Shown here one piece after another: positions 33,782-42,944 of a stretch of DNA of 64,000 bases. The stretch is from Lysinibacillus composti (GTDB taxonomy: Bacteria; Bacillota; Bacilli; Bacillales_A; Planococcaceae). The first letter of the stretch is position 1. Every line of letters begins with the position of its first letter. Below the pieces are notes generated by a model. The model did not search any database. It was not told the origin of the DNA and was given only the letters and a program-made list of their open reading frames with translations. The translations under genes and the position numbers were made by a program. The DNA is taken from NCBI RefSeq assembly GCF_016908465.1, contig NZ_JAFBDY010000001.1, positions 711,380-775,379 on the forward strand, written 5' to 3'.

Positions 33782-34339
33782 TTATTGTTGGTATTGCTTA
33801 AAGAAAGGTACTTTTTTTAGAAGAAGACATACAGGAATCGCAACGATCATTCCTAGAATATTTTGAGTAAGGTCTCCTGGTATGGAAGCTAACGGAGCAA
33901 TCCAATTTCCATATAGAAACCCTTCTCCAACGTAATAAACAGCAATCATCACAGGAATAGAAACAATCATAGCAATTAAATTAAAGGCAATGCTGTTTCC
34001 TTTTCTGTTATTTGACCAAGCAATCTTCCCAACGATGTACCCTTGTAATCCACGAGCCACAATAGTAATTGGTGCCCATACTAGCCAACCGCCAACCATA
34101 TCAAATAACCCCATTCCGATTGCGCCAGCAAGAGCCCCTTTTTTAGGACCGAACATAATGGATGCAATGAAAAGCATCCCTGTTCCTAGATGGACTAAAC
34201 CACCTTTTGATAAAATTGGTAGTTTAATATTCAAAAAAACTGTTGAAACGAAAACAAGTGCGACTAACATTGCGGTAATAATTAAATCAAAAGTTTGGCT
34301 ACGTGTCTTTACAGTTGAATATGTTTGTGTATTTTGCAT
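33782..34339 (-). CDS. ECF transporter S component, probably for vitamin B6
   Basis: A 185-residue membrane protein with about six hydrophobic segments and the pattern of ECF substrate-binding (S) components: GGLVHLGTGMLFIASIMFGP followed by KKGALAGAIGMGLFDMVGGW. It is divergent from a pyridoxine/pyridoxamine kinase gene, sharing a 228-bp control region, which points to a pyridoxine-type substrate. The energising EcfA/EcfT proteins are not in the window and are normally shared. Start has AAGGAAGG upstream. Confidence 0.82.
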   Translation of the reverse strand: MQNTQTYSTVKTRSQTFDLIITAMLVALVFVSTVFLNIKLPILSKGGLVHLGTGMLFIASIMFGPKKGALAGAIGMGLFDMVGGWLVWAPITIVARGLQGYIVGKIAWSNNRKGNSIAFNLIAMIVSIPVMIAVYYVGEGFLYGNWIAPLASIPGDLTQNILGMIVAIPVCLLLKKVPFFKQYQQ

Positions 34340-34401
34340 TTGACTACCTTCCTTACTTATTTGAATTTACCGATAACTTTAGCAAAAGACTGGTATCTAT
34401 A

Positions 34402-34414
34402 AAAGTGCCACTTT
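34402..34414. promoter_or_regulatory. Palindrome AAAGTGCCACTTT between B6 genes
   Basis: Six-bp arms AAAGTG/CACTTT around one base, in the control region shared by the S component and the kinase. It is similar in form to sites of MocR-type vitamin B6 regulators, but no such regulator is in the window; assignment is tentative. Confidence 0.4.
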
Positions 34415-34567
34415 AAACAAAAAAATAAAGGTCAGTTTTCGGAAGTAGCGTAAAATCTAGAAAAGAGAAGACAAAAAAAGGCCGAACTGTCTTCAGGGAT
34501 TTTATCCACTCTGAAGTTGTGGTAATATGTAGAAAGTTTATGTTGGATAGATGTAATGGAGGGTATT

Positions 34568-35416
34568 ATGAAAAAAGTCGCTGTAATTCAGGATTTATCA
34601 TCATTTGGAAAATGTTCATTAACGGCTGCAATCCCAGTTCTTTCGGTAATGGGCGTACAGGCAGTTCCATTACCAACTGCTATATTGACTGCGCAAACTG
34701 GATTCTCAAGCTACTTTTGCGAAGATTTTACTTCTAAAATGGATCAGTTCATAGAGGAATGGGACAAACTTAACGTTTCCTTTGACGGAATTCATACAGG
34801 CTTCGTTACAGGTCAAGATCAAATTGATAACATTTTTAAATTTCTTGATAAATTCCATACAAAAAAATCAACTTTACTTGTTGACCCGGTGATGGGGGAT
34901 ATTGGAGAAGTCTACAAACTATTTACAGATCAATTATTGGCAAGAATGAAGGAACTTGTAAAGAGTGCGGACGTGATTACACCAAATGTTACGGAGTGTT
35001 GTTTGTTAACGGGATTGTCTTATGAAAAGTTACATAGCTATTCAAATGAACATGACTTTCTTAAAGCAGTAGAGGAAGCAGGAAAGACACTTCAGCATGA
35101 GACGGGGGCGCAAGTGATTATTACTGGCATAAATCCACCTTCATCAAATCCTGATCAACAAGTGATTGGGAATATGTATTTAGATCAAAGAAAAACATAT
35201 TATGATGCAATGCAATACAATGGACAAAGTTATTCCGGTACTGGAGACTTATTTGCATCAGTAATTATGGGAAGTATGATGCGCGGTGACAACCTGGAAA
35301 AATCCGTTCAGCTCGCTCAAGAGTTTTTAACTGCTGCGATTAATGATACTGCATTGGATCAAATTCCAACCGTAGAAGGCATTAACTTCGAAAAATATTT
35401 ACGTATGTTATTATAA
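34568..35416 (+). CDS. Pyridoxal/pyridoxamine kinase
   Basis: A 282-residue ribokinase-fold kinase of the PdxY/PdxK type, phosphorylating B6 vitamers in salvage. Visible motifs are IQDLSSFGKCSLTAAIPVLS at the N-terminus (substrate side), DPVMGDIGEVY (about 102-112), TPNVTECCLLTG (about 140) and the anion-hole motif YSGTGDLFASVIMG (about 219-232). Start at 34568 after GGAGGG; the frame extends 4 codons upstream without a ribosome binding site. Pairs with the divergent ECF S component. Confidence 0.9.
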   Translation: MKKVAVIQDLSSFGKCSLTAAIPVLSVMGVQAVPLPTAILTAQTGFSSYFCEDFTSKMDQFIEEWDKLNVSFDGIHTGFVTGQDQIDNIFKFLDKFHTKKSTLLVDPVMGDIGEVYKLFTDQLLARMKELVKSADVITPNVTECCLLTGLSYEKLHSYSNEHDFLKAVEEAGKTLQHETGAQVIITGINPPSSNPDQQVIGNMYLDQRKTYYDAMQYNGQSYSGTGDLFASVIMGSMMRGDNLEKSVQLAQEFLTAAINDTALDQIPTVEGINFEKYLRMLL

Positions 35417-35441
35417 AAGCTTAAATGCTAGGAATGAAATA

Positions 35442-35475
35442 GGGTTGTTCAGAAATTTTCTGGGCAACCCCTTTT
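35442..35475 (+). terminator. Terminator after the B6 kinase gene
   Basis: GGGTTGTTCAGAA pairs with TTCTGGGCAACCC and is followed by TTTT. The remaining 250 bp up to the ATP-grasp gene are A/T-rich and show no other gene. Confidence 0.8.
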
Positions 35476-35729
35476 ATTTAGGAAGTTAGAAAAGAGATAC
35501 CGAAGTAAATAAAATCATTTCTTTTATGCGAATATTTCGTCAAAATAGCCTAGGTTCCTTGACTTCTAAAAAAATCCAAATTAACATATATAGACTAGCA
35601 TTTTTAATATTTGTAAAATATCTAATCAAAATCAAAAGAATAGAATTTTTACTGTCGTATTCTATATGGAAAAATTAATAGAATTCAATACTGATCAACT
35701 CATACTACATACTTCAAAGGTAGGGATTA

Positions 35730-36962
35730 ATGATGGGAATAGTAGAGAATGTGAAAGATAGAATCGCAATACTAGGATGGAGCCAACAAGCAATTGAAGC
35801 AATTGGCAAAATGAATCGTCCTTATATAGTCGTAGCACCGTTAGAATTTCAAGCTTATGCCAATGTGTTTGGCATCCCATTTATCCCATGGCAATTTGAG
35901 TGGGCTATTGAAGAAGCGCATCAACTCTATGAAACATTGAAACTTTGGAATACTAAATTAGCGATTCCGATTTATGAAGAAACAGTTGAGTGGGCAGGCG
36001 CAATAAATGCAAAACTTGAAAACAACCCGCGGCTATTCCAACAATCAATGCTTTTCAGAGACAAAGGGTTAATGAAACGTAAAGCACAATTAGCTGGCAT
36101 GCGTGTTGGTATATTTGAGGAAGCACAAAATAAACAAGATGTTTATTATTTTTTAAAGAGAATGAATGAAGCGATGCTAAAGGTTAATGGAGAGGTGAAC
36201 GAACTGATTCATGTTAAGCCTTTTAACAAAGCAGGTACTGTTGGTCATCGAATCATCCAAAGCGCACAAGACATTGAAGCAATTGATGATCAAGAATTCC
36301 CTCTGTTGATGGAATCACATTTAAATGGGAAAGAATTTTGTTGTGAAGTTTTTGTTCATAACGGCAAGATTAGATTTTTAAATATTACAGAGTATGTAAA
36401 ACTAGGCCACTCTAATTTCGTTCCAGCATCTCCATCCCTTGAAAAATGGAGACCAAATGTTACCCGCGAAATAGAGAAACTTGTAGATGCCTTTGAATTC
36501 AATTATGGCATCCTACATGCTGAATTTTTTGTGACATCTGATGGGACGTTGAATTTTGGAGAGGTGGGGGCTCGTGTTCCGGGGGGGCATATATTTGAGC
36601 ATATTGAAAGGGTATATGGCTTTAACCCATTCCAAGGTCAAATACTTTGCAGTGACCCCGATACTACTGATGCAGAATTAGAAGCCTTTTTCCCACAAGA
36701 AGTGGTTTCGGCAAAAGGCTACGCAGGAATTATAATGGTCTATCCGCATTTTAATGTGATTAATCAACTCACAATTCCGGAGAAAATGAAAAATCACCCA
36801 TATTATGTTCGTCATGAGATGTTTAATCCTGACTCACCAATGCAAGTGCCAGTACGGGTAGGAACCGGAAATCATTACGGATCAATTTATTTCTTTGGCC
36901 AAGATGCAGATGAAATGTCATATATCTTAAACGAGTATTTATATTACGATTTTTATAAATAA
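35730..36962 (+). CDS. Stand-alone ATP-grasp ligase
   Basis: A 410-residue protein with the ATP-grasp layout: an N-terminal preATP-grasp domain (RIAILGWSQQAIEAIGKM), central nucleotide-binding part (VKPFNKAGTVGHRIIQS, LLMESHLNGKEFCCEVFVHN) and the metal-binding segment FGEVGARVPGGHIFEHIERVYG. It should couple a carboxylate to an amine via an acyl phosphate, like BacD-type dipeptide ligases. No peptide, transporter or tailoring gene is adjacent. ATG ATG at the start; AGGTAGGG upstream. Substrates cannot be inferred. Confidence 0.85.
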   Translation: MMGIVENVKDRIAILGWSQQAIEAIGKMNRPYIVVAPLEFQAYANVFGIPFIPWQFEWAIEEAHQLYETLKLWNTKLAIPIYEETVEWAGAINAKLENNPRLFQQSMLFRDKGLMKRKAQLAGMRVGIFEEAQNKQDVYYFLKRMNEAMLKVNGEVNELIHVKPFNKAGTVGHRIIQSAQDIEAIDDQEFPLLMESHLNGKEFCCEVFVHNGKIRFLNITEYVKLGHSNFVPASPSLEKWRPNVTREIEKLVDAFEFNYGILHAEFFVTSDGTLNFGEVGARVPGGHIFEHIERVYGFNPFQGQILCSDPDTTDAELEAFFPQEVVSAKGYAGIIMVYPHFNVINQLTIPEKMKNHPYYVRHEMFNPDSPMQVPVRVGTGNHYGSIYFFGQDADEMSYILNEYLYYDFYK

Positions 36963-37001
36963 ATGATTTGGAATTACTATTTAGCTATAAACAATTGGGG
37001 A

Positions 37002-37033
37002 GCGTTCTTGCAGAAAAGTGAGAACGTCTTTTT
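37002..37033 (+). terminator. Terminator after the ATP-grasp gene
   Basis: GCGTTCTTG pairs with GAGAACGT and is followed by CTTTTT. A second hairpin without a U-run (ATGCCTCTATA with TTATAGGGGCAT) follows at 37053-37088. Confidence 0.7.
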
Positions 37034-37196
37034 ATTAATTGCAAAACAAATACGCATGCCTCTATAGAAAACTTTTTATAGGGGCATTATGTTATTGAGA
37101 CTTGTGCTGATTGCTTTAAATAGATCCTGCTGCTCCTACTTTATGAAGTAGGTTATTAATAAAAAATATTAAACATATAAGGTGAGTGATGATTAG

Positions 37197-37619
37197 ATGA
37201 AACCTAGAATTTCGGTCCTTACATTAGGTGTAGATAATTTAGAAAGATCATTAAAATTTTATCGGGATGGACTAGGACTATCTACAGAAGGAATCGTTGG
37301 AAAAGAATTTGAGCATGGTGCCGTTGCATTTTTCGATTTACAAGCAGGATTGAAACTGGCAATTTGGAATCGTAAAGACATCGCCCATGATACAAAAATT
37401 ACTGAAATCACACCAAGTCCTACAGAATTTACGATTGGCCATAATGTTGAAACGAAAGAAGAGGTTGATTTAGTTATAGCACAGGCAGAAAAAGCGGGAG
37501 CTGTAATTACAGTTAGACCTCACGGTACCTTTTGGGGTGGATATTCTGGATATTTCCAAGATCCAGATGGACATTTATGGGAAATCGTTTGGAATCCCGA
37601 TTGGGTGTTTAATGATTAA
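37197..37619 (+). CDS. VOC-family protein
   Basis: A 140-residue single-unit glyoxalase/bleomycin-resistance-like protein: SVLTLGVDNLERSLKFYRDG at the start and GYFQDPDGHLWEIVWNPDW at the end, each carrying expected metal-site positions. Start follows AAGGTGAG. Function is not predictable; related genes often respond to electrophiles. Followed 31 bp later by a gamma-glutamylcyclotransferase-like gene. Confidence 0.85.
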   Translation: MKPRISVLTLGVDNLERSLKFYRDGLGLSTEGIVGKEFEHGAVAFFDLQAGLKLAIWNRKDIAHDTKITEITPSPTEFTIGHNVETKEEVDLVIAQAEKAGAVITVRPHGTFWGGYSGYFQDPDGHLWEIVWNPDWVFND

Positions 37620-37650
37620 ACGTTATTTAAAAAAATAAGAGGTGGAATAG

Positions 37651-38043
37651 TTGAACAAAATTTTCGTTTACGGAACATTACGTAACGGGGATGAAAATGC
37701 GCATTTATTAAACAATGCGATATGTTTAGATAAGAACTGTTGGACCTATGGCTTATTGTATGACACAGGCTGCGGCTATCCAGCAATTGCTCCTTCGACA
37801 ACTTACAAAACATACGGTGAGCTTTATTTGGTTTCTGATTATGAATTAAAACTGTTAGATGAATTAGAAGATTATGAGGAAGACGGAACTGACAATTTAT
37901 ACGACCGTGTAGAACAAGAAATTTTCACATCTAATGGTGAGTCAACTACCGCCTATGTGTATGTTGCAAATAAAGAAGAGTTGAAAGTTAAAGATATTCC
38001 ATCTGGAGATTGGATACAATTCAGGTTGTTATCAAAAAAGTAA
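37651..38043 (+). CDS. Gamma-glutamylcyclotransferase-family protein
   Basis: A 130-residue protein beginning at TTG (GAGGTGG upstream) with KIFVYGTLRNGDENAHLLNN, the YGTLR substrate-loop motif of the GGCT/AIG2 fold. ELKLLDELEDYEE (about 67) supplies the catalytic glutamate region. It may release 5-oxoproline from gamma-glutamyl amines, which would suit an organism with 5-oxoprolinase, but this is speculative. Confidence 0.82.
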   Translation: MNKIFVYGTLRNGDENAHLLNNAICLDKNCWTYGLLYDTGCGYPAIAPSTTYKTYGELYLVSDYELKLLDELEDYEEDGTDNLYDRVEQEIFTSNGESTTAYVYVANKEELKVKDIPSGDWIQFRLLSKK

Positions 38044-38151
38044 GTAATGACGCTTAGTTTGACCAAAAATACATTTCGGTTATAAAAATGCTTTACCTTA
38101 CCAACAATATTCATGATAGAAAATTTTTTTTATATTTAGGTGTGAAATCAT

Positions 38152-38622
38152 ATGGAAATCGAAATCGTACAAAAGAACTTTCAATTCCTTGAACCATTCG
38201 AGCCGTTGGAAGAGGTAAAGAATATCATTGTACATCATACATCTCGTGTGAATATGACGGCCGAGCAATGCCATGAGTTTCATCAAAAAGAGCGCGGTTG
38301 GAGTGGTATTGGTTATAACTTTTTTATTGAAAAAGATGGGACGATTGTCGAAGGAAGAGGCCATCATGTAGGTGCACATGCTTACGGATTTAACCGAACA
38401 TCAATAGGAATCTGCATGACGGGAGATTTTGATATTGAGAACCCAACCTATAAACAGTGGACATCGTTTTTGAAATTAAGTGATTATATTATGAAGCAAT
38501 ATCAACTCAGCCCCCACCAAGTCCTTGGACACCGTGAATTAGAAGGGGTTCAAAAAAGCTGCCCTGGGAAGTTAGTTAATTTGAATGAAGTACGCCATCA
38601 AATTGCGGAGTACTTACATTAG
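38152..38622 (+). CDS. N-acetylmuramoyl-L-alanine amidase, PGRP type
   Basis: A 156-residue amidase_2/peptidoglycan recognition domain. Zinc ligands fit IIVHHTSRV (His about 23-24), VLGHRELEGVQKSCPGKLV (His about 126 and Cys about 134), with tyrosine in GIGYNFFIEKDGTIVEGRG. No signal peptide or wall-binding domain, so export is unclear; it resembles phage or recycling enzymes of minimal length. Start follows TAGGTG. Confidence 0.88.
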   Translation: MEIEIVQKNFQFLEPFEPLEEVKNIIVHHTSRVNMTAEQCHEFHQKERGWSGIGYNFFIEKDGTIVEGRGHHVGAHAYGFNRTSIGICMTGDFDIENPTYKQWTSFLKLSDYIMKQYQLSPHQVLGHRELEGVQKSCPGKLVNLNEVRHQIAEYLH

Positions 38623-38649
38623 GAAGCACTTTAAATAGTTCCTTCACGA

Positions 38650-38770
38650 ATGAACTTCATACCTTTGATGAAGTTCATTTTCATCTATAGAACGAACAAA
38701 TAGAACTTTATAACCCTGATGAAGACCGTTTCACTCGTATCCTCAACAATATTGCGTCTTCATACCCCAA
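38650..38770. repeat. Degenerate 52-bp hairpin repeat, about three units
   Basis: CTTCAT-type half sites recur at 38655, 38706 and 38758 (periods 51 and 52). The first unit still folds (GAACTTCAT-N7-ATGAAGTTC); the second reads CTTTATAACCCTGATGAAGACC. This matches the array at 27011-27313 in period and stem. The rest of the 38771-39052 interval is the sstT promoter region, with the inverted repeat TTTCGTA/TACGAAA at 38957-38980. Confidence 0.7.
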
Positions 38771-39052
38771 TTAAAACTATCTCACCTGTAATAACACAAT
38801 TCATATCTAAACTAAATGATTTTTGCGAAGAATAGCCTCAAATCGGTTTGTAAAAAAATCGCTTCTATCTATTCACTTCTTATTTATTCCAAAGTAGAAA
38901 TATTTATCAATTTTCACATTTAGCATTCGACAAAATTCTTCAAAAAATCTATCATTTCGTAAAAAAGTCTATACGAAAAGACTAGTTCTGTGCTAATATG
39001 TTCACTATAGAAATACAAATATACATCTAGAACGCACAGATGGGGGAAGTAT

Positions 39053-40297
39053 ATGAAAGCGTTATTTAAAAAATGGAATGATATTAGCCTTGTTAAAAGA
39101 ATCATAGTCGGGCTTGTAATAGGGATTATTTTGGGATTAACGATACCAGAGCAAGCTAGCATTGTATCGATCTTTGGGAAGCTGTTTGTAAGTGCTTTAA
39201 AAGCCGTTGCTCCAGTATTAGTTTTAGTATTAGTTATTAATGCGATTGCTGGTCAAAAAAGTGGTAAGAAAACGAATATGAAATCAATTCTTGCACTTTA
39301 TTTACTTGGGACATTTTCAGCTGGAGTGGTAGCTGCTGTGATGAGTTATATTTTCCCAACAACATTAACTCTGAAAGATTCAGCGACAGATGTAGCACCT
39401 CCAAGTGGAGTAGGACAGGTCCTTGAAACACTTCTGTTTAATGTCACAACAAATCCAATTACAGCCGTTGCGGATGCGAATTATATTGGTATTTTAGCTT
39501 GGGCAGTTGTTCTAGGCATTACTTTGAAAAAAGCTAGTGAGACAACTAAAACAGTTCTTCAAAATATTTCAGATGCTGTTTCTACAGTTGTACAATGGGT
39601 AATTAGTTTAGCACCATTCGGTATCATGGGATTAGTGTTTGATACAATCGCATCAAACGGTTTATCTACTTTAGGGGAATATGGAAGCTTATTATTAGTA
39701 TTAATTGGTTCGATGTTAATTGTCACATTTGTGGTGAATCCATTATTAGTGTTTATTTGGGCTAGAAGAAATCCATATCCACTTGTTTTCACAAGTATAA
39801 AAGAAAGTGGTATTTATGCATTCTTCACACGTAGCTCTGCAGCAAATATTCCGGTAAATATGCGTTTATGTGAAAAATTAGGATTAGATAAGGATACTTA
39901 TTCCGTTTCTATTCCTCTGGGTGCAACAATTAACATGGAAGGCGCTGCAATTACAATTTCTGTATTATCGCTAGCTGCCGCATTTACACTAGGTATTGAA
40001 ATTGATTTAATGACTGCCATTATCTTAATGGTAATATCTGCAATTTCTGCAGCAGGGGCATCAGGTGTAGCTGGTGGATCACTATTACTAGTTCCAGTGG
40101 CATGTAGTATTCTAGGAATTTCTGATGATATCGCAATGCAAGTAGTAGCAATCGGCTTTATCATCGGTGTAATTCAAGATTCAGCTGAAACAGCATTAAA
40201 CTCTTCTTCAGACATAGTCTTTACAGCAGCAGCAGATTATGCGAGAGAGCGTAAAGAAGGGCTAAAAGATGCTCATAAAGAAGCTTTAAATCAATAG
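39053..40297 (+). CDS. sstT: Serine/threonine:sodium symporter SstT
   Basis: A 414-residue DAACS-family transporter. Family-specific stretches: [20 protein letters not shown] at the start, the re-entrant loop with [17 protein letters not shown] (about 262), and [15 protein letters not shown] (about 287). It imports serine and threonine with sodium. Start follows GGGGGA. Alone in its transcription unit. Confidence 0.93.
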   Translation: MKALFKKWNDISLVKRIIVGLVIGIILGLTIPEQASIVSIFGKLFVSALKAVAPVLVLVLVINAIAGQKSGKKTNMKSILALYLLGTFSAGVVAAVMSYIFPTTLTLKDSATDVAPPSGVGQVLETLLFNVTTNPITAVADANYIGILAWAVVLGITLKKASETTKTVLQNISDAVSTVVQWVISLAPFGIMGLVFDTIASNGLSTLGEYGSLLLVLIGSMLIVTFVVNPLLVFIWARRNPYPLVFTSIKESGIYAFFTRSSAANIPVNMRLCEKLGLDKDTYSVSIPLGATINMEGAAITISVLSLAAAFTLGIEIDLMTAIILMVISAISAAGASGVAGGSLLLVPVACSILGISDDIAMQVVAIGFIIGVIQDSAETALNSSSDIVFTAAADYARERKEGLKDAHKEALNQ

Positions 40298-40322
40298 GCA
40301 AAAATAATAAAATGTTTCTCAT

Positions 40323-40360
40323 AAAACTGTCCAATTGTAAAATTTTGGGCAGTTTTAATT
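40323..40360 (+). terminator. Terminator after sstT
   Basis: AAAACTGTCC pairs with GGGCAGTTTT around a 14-base loop that can pair further (AATTGTAAAATTTT), followed by AATTT. Confidence 0.7.
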
Positions 40361-40494
40361 TATCTTAAATAAATCACATATTTCCATCATAGATTATCCT
40401 AAATAGAATTTCGAAAATTCTGTAAACAATAAAATTTCATCAAGATTGGAGAAATCTAAGATATGGACTAAAAGAAAATGGAAGGGTGATGAAT

Positions 40495-42114
40495 ATGAAA
40501 TGGAATACGACTGAGAAATTAAAGAATTTGCTTTTTGAGCTTGTGAGTTGGGAAAGTGAAACATTAACCGAAGGCGAACAAGAATTTTCAAGAAAGCTCG
40601 TTTCAAAGTTACATGAACTATCCTATTTTCAACATCATCCAGAGCATTTGCAAGTAAGTGAAGTCGATTATGATAGACAAGTTGTTTCGGCTCTGTATAT
40701 GCAAGAGGGAATACGTGATACCGTTGTATTGATTAGTCATTTTGACACTGTCCAATTCGATGAATACGGATCTTTTAAACCTTTGGCAACTAAACCGGAG
40801 GAACTGACGAACGCATTTTTAGCAAATCCGAATTTATTAAATGAATCTGCAAGAAAAGATCTTCAATCAGGAGATTATTTATTCGGTCGAGGCGTCATGG
40901 ACATGAAGATGGGACTATCCCTTCATATGCAATTACTTGAACGGGCAATCGAAGAAGAGTGGCCTATAAATCTACTCTTACTAACTGTACCTGATGAAGA
41001 AGTGAACTCAGCTGGTATGCGTCAGGCGGTAAAACATCTTGCTGCATTAAAGGAGGCAAAGGATTTAAACATTGTACTATTTTTAAATAGTGAACCGTCC
41101 TTTACACAAGACCCAGATGATACTAGTGAATATATCTATTCAGGAACGATTGGTAAAATCATGCCAGCCGCACTATTCTATGGCAAGGAAACGCATGTAG
41201 GAGAACCGTTTAAAGGCATGACAGCTGCGTTTATGAGTGCCTTTTTAACAACTGAAATGGAATGGAGCGAAAAATTCAAAGAAGAACAGTTTGGGGAAAC
41301 GACACCACTACCCGTTTCTTTACAACTGAAGGATTTGAAGGATCGCTATTCTACTCAAACACCTTATCGAGCGGTTTCTTTATACAATGTATTTTTACTA
41401 AAACGAAGTGCAGAAGAAATTATGACCATTTTCGAAGATGTGGCAACTACTGCAATGGCAAAATGTCAGGAACGCTATGAAGAAGTATGTGCTCGCCACG
41501 GAGCAAAAGCTGTCGGGAAAATTCGGGTCATACGCTTTGAAGATTTACAAAAATATGCTTTAGAAAAGTTAGGAGTACAAAGCGTTAATGACATTATTAA
41601 TAGTGTCATCATTAATAATTCCCTTGATGATCGTGAAAAGTCGTTGAAAATTGCCGACCAATTAATGATTAACTGCCAAGAACTAGCCCCAGCTACTGTT
41701 TTACTATTTGCACCACCTTATTATCCACCTGCAAATTCTTCAGATGATCCTTTAGTAAAAGGTGCCATCTCTATTTTATTAGACGAAGCAAAGAAATATG
41801 ACATTCCCCTTGAACAAATTCACTACTTTAACGGCATTTGTGATTTAAGCTACTGTCAATCTAATGAAACGAAAGAATGGCATTCTTATGAACGAAACAC
41901 ACCAGTTTGGGGTAAAACCTATGATATTCCGTTTAAGGACATTGCAAAAATTGGTGCTCCTGTCTTAAATGTTGGTCCATTCGGCAAAGATCCCCATCAA
42001 ATTTCAGAACGATTGCATAAAAAAAGCGGACTAGAAGAAATGCCAGAACTTCTATATAAGTTGATGCAATATGTAATGACACAAAGGGAAGAGACAAAAT
42101 TTAGAAAGATTTGA
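40495..42114 (+). CDS. rocB: RocB-type M20 peptidase (arginine utilization)
   Basis: A 539-residue M20-family protein of the RocB group, associated with arginine degradation in Bacillus. Metal-site features are VLISHFDTVQFDEYGS (about 82), LFGRGVMDMKMGLSLHMQLL (about 138) and VPDEEVNSAGM (about 170). It is much longer than the two other M20 proteins in the window (about 391 residues). Start at 40495 with GAAGGG eight bases upstream. No rocDEF or rocR gene is adjacent, unlike in Bacillus subtilis. Exact activity is not established. Confidence 0.88.
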   Translation: MKWNTTEKLKNLLFELVSWESETLTEGEQEFSRKLVSKLHELSYFQHHPEHLQVSEVDYDRQVVSALYMQEGIRDTVVLISHFDTVQFDEYGSFKPLATKPEELTNAFLANPNLLNESARKDLQSGDYLFGRGVMDMKMGLSLHMQLLERAIEEEWPINLLLLTVPDEEVNSAGMRQAVKHLAALKEAKDLNIVLFLNSEPSFTQDPDDTSEYIYSGTIGKIMPAALFYGKETHVGEPFKGMTAAFMSAFLTTEMEWSEKFKEEQFGETTPLPVSLQLKDLKDRYSTQTPYRAVSLYNVFLLKRSAEEIMTIFEDVATTAMAKCQERYEEVCARHGAKAVGKIRVIRFEDLQKYALEKLGVQSVNDIINSVIINNSLDDREKSLKIADQLMINCQELAPATVLLFAPPYYPPANSSDDPLVKGAISILLDEAKKYDIPLEQIHYFNGICDLSYCQSNETKEWHSYERNTPVWGKTYDIPFKDIAKIGAPVLNVGPFGKDPHQISERLHKKSGLEEMPELLYKLMQYVMTQREETKFRKI

Positions 42115-42162
42115 TAGGATATATATTTTATTCATGTTTTAAATGTTCATTTCCAATATATT

Positions 42163-42196
42163 GCCTCGCAAATCTCACAACGATTTGTGGGGTTTT
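42163..42196 (+). terminator. Terminator after rocB
   Basis: CCTCGCAAATC pairs with GATTTGTGGGG and is followed by TTTTTT. Confidence 0.8.
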
Positions 42197-42438
42197 TTGT
42201 TGGATGAAAGCGAAATATATGTTAAATAGAGTCAATTACTACTAAGTATGCAATGAGTCCTTTCTCCTATTATTTCCTAAGGAATATTAGGGATTACGTT
42301 ATATATTTTTGAATGGTTTATAATTTGGAAGATTATTGTTTAATATGAAGGACTTTCAATAAATAAGCTTGAAATAGTTTATTATGGATATAATGAAATT
42401 TGGAATAGAATAATCGACTTTATTTTTTGGAGGTCATG
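42197..42438. other. Spacer upstream of the VOC gene
   Basis: A/T-rich with no gene; the right end carries the ribosome binding site GGAGG (42429-42433). Confidence 0.5.
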
Positions 42439-42834
42439 ATGGGACGAGTACTTCATTTTGAGATTCATGTAAGTGATATGGAAAGAGCTAAAACGTTTTA
42501 CGGAGAAGTGTTTGGTTGGCAATTTCAAGATTGGACTGAGTATGCGGGGATGCCATACTTTGGAGCAGTTACAGGTGATGACAGTGAGATGGGCATCAAT
42601 GGCGCCTTAATGCAGCGTCAAGGTCCGGCTCCAGAAGTTGGTCAAAGTTTAAATGGATATGCTTGTACATTGGGCGTTGAAAACTATGATCAAACAGAAG
42701 AAAAAATTTTAAGTAATGGTGGTACAGTTGCTTTACCTAAATACGCATTACCAGGAATGGCGTGGCAAGGCTACTATCATGACCCAGAAGGCAATATCTT
42801 TGGTATTCATCAACCTGATAAAAGCGCAAAGTAG
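42439..42834 (+). CDS. VOC-family protein
   Basis: A 131-residue protein with the classical start GRVLHFEIHVSDMERAKTFY and end GYYHDPEGNIFGIHQPD; metal-type His and Glu positions are present. Of the two adjacent ATG codons I take the second (42439), five bases after GGAGG. Function unknown. A strong terminator follows. Confidence 0.85.
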   Translation: MGRVLHFEIHVSDMERAKTFYGEVFGWQFQDWTEYAGMPYFGAVTGDDSEMGINGALMQRQGPAPEVGQSLNGYACTLGVENYDQTEEKILSNGGTVALPKYALPGMAWQGYYHDPEGNIFGIHQPDKSAK

Positions 42835-42850
42835 AATAAACAACTATGGA

Positions 42851-42885
42851 AACACAACATCAAGAATTTTTGATGTTGTGTTTTT
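42851..42885 (+). terminator. Terminator after the VOC gene
   Basis: AACACAACATCAA pairs with TTGATGTTGTGTT and is followed by TTTA. Confidence 0.85.
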
Positions 42886-42944
42886 ATGTTCATTTAGTCA
42901 AGGTCAGTTAGTAAAAGAAAACTCAAGTCATTGGAGGTATATTG

